Of a stretch of 64,000 nucleotides of DNA, positions 61,735 through 64,000 are shown piece by piece; the stretch's first letter is position 1; each line of letters starts with the position of its first letter. The notes beneath the pieces were generated by a model that did not search any database, had not been told where the DNA came from, and worked only from the letters and a program-made list of their open reading frames with translations. The position numbers were made by a program, and so were the translations under genes. This stretch comes from Candidatus Gemmiger faecigallinarum (GTDB lineage: Bacteria; Bacillota; Clostridia; Oscillospirales; Ruminococcaceae). The DNA lies in the NCBI GenBank assembly GCA_019120395.1, contig DWVD01000027.1, positions 1 through 64,000 of the forward strand, written 5' to 3'.

Positions 61735-62739
61735 ATGGAGCTGAACGTCAAACGGGTCATATACCACATTCTGGACACCGGCGCGTCGGAGCCGCTGCTC
61801 TCGGACCGGGAAGCCGACCTGGACGCCGACCTGACCGAATATTTTACCGTCTGCCTGGAAAAGGCCTTTTCCGCCGACGACAGCCGCCAGTGCGATTTTC
61901 TGCCTGACTCGGCCTTTGCACAGGAGCTGGCGGGCAATCAGGATTTCATCGACCTGTCCCGCCGCATTGCGGGCGTGATCTTTGAGCAGATGCTGCAATA
62001 CCCGTCCATCCCCGCCGGCGACCTGGCGGTGGTGGATTTCCTGGCCGGCGGCGTGCCCTACCTGGGGGTGCTGAAACTGAGCTACAAGCCCGGCTATACC
62101 CACCAGACCCGCACGCTGGGCAACGCCCAGTATTCGGGCCTGACCCCCCAGCGGACGCTTTTGCCCGGCACGCCCAAAGCGGACGAAGCCGCGCTGATCG
62201 ACCTGGCGACCAGGCGCATCCGCCTGATCGAGAAAAAGTACGAGATGGACGGCAAAAAGGACGTGTATCTGTCCACGCGGGTGTTCGGCTGCGCCCAGGC
62301 CCTGCCCGAAAAAGCCAAGCTGAAAGCGGTGTGCGAATCCGCCGCCGCTGCGGTGCGCCAGGCCTATCCGGAACCGGAAGCGCTGGACGACGTGCCACCC
62401 TTTGACGGCGGCACCGAGACCGCCGTCGACCTGATGGTGCACAACCAGGCGGTGGACAACACCATTGCGGTGGAGGACGTGCGCGCCCGCATGCGGGAAA
62501 GCTATCCCCTGGCCGCCCCCGCCTTTGAGCAGGCGCTGGCCGAGGCAGGCGTGGCCGAGGACGACCATGTGACCGTCAGCCCCGCCCGCATGCGCAGGAT
62601 GGCCAGCCGCAGCTTCCGCACCGAGAGCGGCATCGAGATCAAGATCCCGGCCGAGCTGTGCAACAGCGACGAGGCGGTGGAGTTCATCCACAGCGCCACC
62701 GGCGGCCTCTCGCTGCTGATCAAGGACGTGTTGGTGTGA
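61735..62739 (+). CDS. Nucleoid-associated protein (NdpA/YejK family)
   Basis: 334 residues collinear with the 37-kDa nucleoid-associated family: MELNVKRVIYHILD, then FLAGGVPYLGVLKLSYKPGYTH and a C-terminal half with FRTESGIEIKIPAEL. Members bind the nucleoid but their function is poorly known. The start follows TAAGGAG. It is followed by copy B of the dispersed repeat, whose palindrome probably acts as terminator. Confidence 0.83.
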   Translation: MELNVKRVIYHILDTGASEPLLSDREADLDADLTEYFTVCLEKAFSADDSRQCDFLPDSAFAQELAGNQDFIDLSRRIAGVIFEQMLQYPSIPAGDLAVVDFLAGGVPYLGVLKLSYKPGYTHQTRTLGNAQYSGLTPQRTLLPGTPKADEAALIDLATRRIRLIEKKYEMDGKKDVYLSTRVFGCAQALPEKAKLKAVCESAAAAVRQAYPEPEALDDVPPFDGGTETAVDLMVHNQAVDNTIAVEDVRARMRESYPLAAPAFEQALAEAGVAEDDHVTVSPARMRRMASRSFRTESGIEIKIPAELCNSDEAVEFIHSATGGLSLLIKDVLV

Positions 62740-62840
62740 AGCTCCCCGCGCCCCCTCCGGCGCAAGCCGTCCAGTGGTTGCGCACACATGAATGGTTCCC
62801 GGACAATCACCGCCAAAGCCAATGAGCGCCGTCCCTCAAA

Positions 62841-62986
62841 AGCGGAGCAAGCGCAAAAAAACATTGGGTTTGCCGCGCGGGCGGCAAACCTGCGAAACCC
62901 CGAAAAATCGCAAAAAACAGGCCGTCGGCAAAGCCAACGGCCTGTTCTTGTTGGATTTTGCGGCAAAGGTTCCTTGTGCACGCTCC
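62841..62986 (+). repeat. Dispersed palindromic repeat, copy B (with terminator-like stem)
   Basis: Same orientation and order as copy A (5264-5457): GCGGAGCAAGCGC, GGTTTGCC/GGCAAACC hairpin, GAAAAATCGCAAAAAA, the central stem AACAGGCCGTCGGC / GCCAACGGCCTGTT (about 62918-62948) and GATTTTGCGGCAA, TTCCTTGTGC. Here the central palindrome is complete and ends in TCTTGTTGG. It fills the ~300-base gap between the nucleoid-associated gene and the HAD gene; nothing else was seen there. Confidence 0.7.
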
Positions 62987-63043
62987 GCGATGGACCGGCG
63001 CTCATATCCTATCCAGTTTCAACCGGCAGGCGCGCCCCGGGCG

Positions 63044-63886
63044 TCACCCGTGCAGCGCGCTGCGCAGCGCGGCCAGCAGTTCCGCCTGATAGGCCGGGCG
63101 GAAGGTGCCGTGCAGCAGTTTGGGCAGGGCCTCCTCCTGCAGCCGCCGCCAGCTTTCGGCCTCCCGGCCGGGCAGGATGGGCACAAAGGCCACGCCGTTG
63201 GCCGCAGCGGCCTGGGCGTCGCCCATGGAATCCCCCACCATCATCACCTTGCGGCTCTCGTACCCGCAGGCCAGCATGGTGGCGATGCTGTTTGCCTTGC
63301 TGCCCACTTCCTGGCCAAAGATCACATCGGCGTGGCGGGCCAGCCCGTAGCGGGTCCACTCGCTGGCGATGGCGCTCTCGTTTGCCGCCGAGACCACCGC
63401 CACATCCGCCACGGCGTGCAGCTGGCGCAGGCTGTTCTCCACGCCGGCAAAAGGTTCAAAAGTAGGTTCCAGCGCCTGGATGCGGCGGTTGCAGGTGGTG
63501 TTCCACTGCTGCAGTTTCCGCAGCGCCAGGCTGCCGGTGCGCACCACCTCCTGCTTGAGGGTGGCAGTGCTCAGCTCATTGGCGGTGGCGACCCAGGCCG
63601 CGATCTCCTCGCTGCCCTGCACATCCACGCCGTGGTTTTTCAGCCGATCAAAAATCAGCACCACGCTCTCGAACCGGGAAATGCCCCGGGTGATGCTGTG
63701 CAGATTGATCTCCGCCCAGGCGTCGGTGATCAGGTCGGCGTGGGCGTCCAGCGCAAACGTGCGGATCAGCTCCGGGCAAAGCACATCCAGATGTTTGACG
63801 CGCACGGTATCCATGACGCAGCCGTCAGAATCAATGCACGCCAGAAACTCGCGCTTTTTGGTAAAATCTTCCAAAACGTTTGCCAT
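63044..63886 (-). CDS. HAD-superfamily phosphatase-like hydrolase
   Basis: 280 residues. HAD motif I is CIDSDGCVMDT (D19 nucleophile, D21), motif II is AVVSAANES, motif III is a Lys (GSKANSI), and motif IV is VMMVGDSMGDAQAA. The long helical insertion between I and II (~25-150) is a C1-type cap. The substrate is unknown; cap-containing members act on small phosphorylated metabolites. The start MANVLEDFTK follows AGGAGG. Confidence 0.85.
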   Translation of the reverse strand: MANVLEDFTKKREFLACIDSDGCVMDTVRVKHLDVLCPELIRTFALDAHADLITDAWAEINLHSITRGISRFESVVLIFDRLKNHGVDVQGSEEIAAWVATANELSTATLKQEVVRTGSLALRKLQQWNTTCNRRIQALEPTFEPFAGVENSLRQLHAVADVAVVSAANESAIASEWTRYGLARHADVIFGQEVGSKANSIATMLACGYESRKVMMVGDSMGDAQAAAANGVAFVPILPGREAESWRRLQEEALPKLLHGTFRPAYQAELLAALRSALHG

Positions 63887-63955
63887 ATACTCTGATCCTC
63901 CTGTCCGCAACCATATACGCGCTCCAAACTGTATGCGCATACTCTCCCGTTCATA

Positions 63956-63985
63956 ATCATACCAGAACACCGGGAAAAAATGCAA
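63956..63985 (-). promoter_or_regulatory. Promoter of the HAD gene
   Basis: TTGCAT (63985-63980), 18-base spacer, TATGAT (63961-63956). The leader to the ATG at 63886 is about 65 bases. Confidence 0.65.
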
Positions 63986-64000
63986 TCGTTTTGGCCAAAA

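Overview
The window is a contiguous piece of a high-GC (well over 60 % by eye) Gram-positive anaerobe chromosome. A sporulating member of the Oscillospiraceae/Ruminococcaceae, near the Faecalibacterium/Gemmiger/Fournierella group, fits best. The reasons are a spoIIA operon and an uninterrupted sigK, an LL-diaminopimelate aminotransferase route to lysine and peptidoglycan, a short archaeal-type prolyl-tRNA synthetase, ECF-type transporters, rubredoxin and Bce-like two-component systems. The genus assignment is inference. No rRNA, tRNA, IS element, phage gene or CRISPR array was seen.

Layout. 1-5.2 kb: the start of sigF with spoIIAB and spoIIAA, then vanZ-like/folC and a two-component system (TCS). 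5.2-10 kb: a dispersed repeat, a PTS EIICBA permease and its BglG/GlcT antiterminator, both with RAT/terminator-type leaders, and an RpiR regulator. 10.1-14.4 kb: an ECF transporter operon (S, fused double ATPase, T) ending in a PHP-domain enzyme. 14.6-17.2 kb: a short UvrA paralogue. 17.3-22.4 kb: a TCS plus MacB-like ABC exporter operon with shared CTTAC-N6-GTAAG sites. 22.6-28.3 kb: a surface-fibre locus made of a SipW-type signal peptidase, a TasA-like protein and a multi-domain LPXTG-like adhesin. 28.8-33.2 kb: sigK, a cytidylate-kinase-like protein, an FAD protein and a glycosyltransferase.

33.3-36 kb: a zinc-type ArsR regulator, a free HMA chaperone and a P-type ATPase. 36.1-39.6 kb: a chloramphenicol acetyltransferase homologue, an MBL hydrolase, rubredoxin, a flavin-fold protein and dapL. 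39.7-43 kb: dapF with an AlgI/AlgX-like O-acetylation pair. 43.2-46.4 kb: acpP, proS and an exchanger-like membrane protein. 46.5-49.4 kb: a DUF6311-like membrane protein and an aldose epimerase. 49.6-52.9 kb: metQ-metN-metI behind a methionine-rich leader peptide and terminator. 53.06-53.23 kb: an unassigned structured RNA candidate. 53.2-56.4 kb: a DtxR/MntR regulator, fruK, and an anti-sigma gene behind an ECF sigma gene with a one-base frameshift. 56.4-64 kb: a YkvI-like protein, a PhoPR-like TCS with a Pho-box-like array, a CapA-like lipoprotein, a small unknown gene, a nucleoid-associated protein and a HAD phosphatase.

Regulation is unusually legible here: many near-consensus sigma-A promoters with 16-18 bp spacers, strong hairpin terminators, two antitermination leaders, one leader-peptide attenuator, and operators for ArsR, DtxR, a Bce-like regulator and a PhoP-like regulator. 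The least expected items are the Met-codon leader peptide, the 53.1 kb RNA, the frameshifted but self-promoted ECF sigma factor, and the SipW-dependent adhesin.
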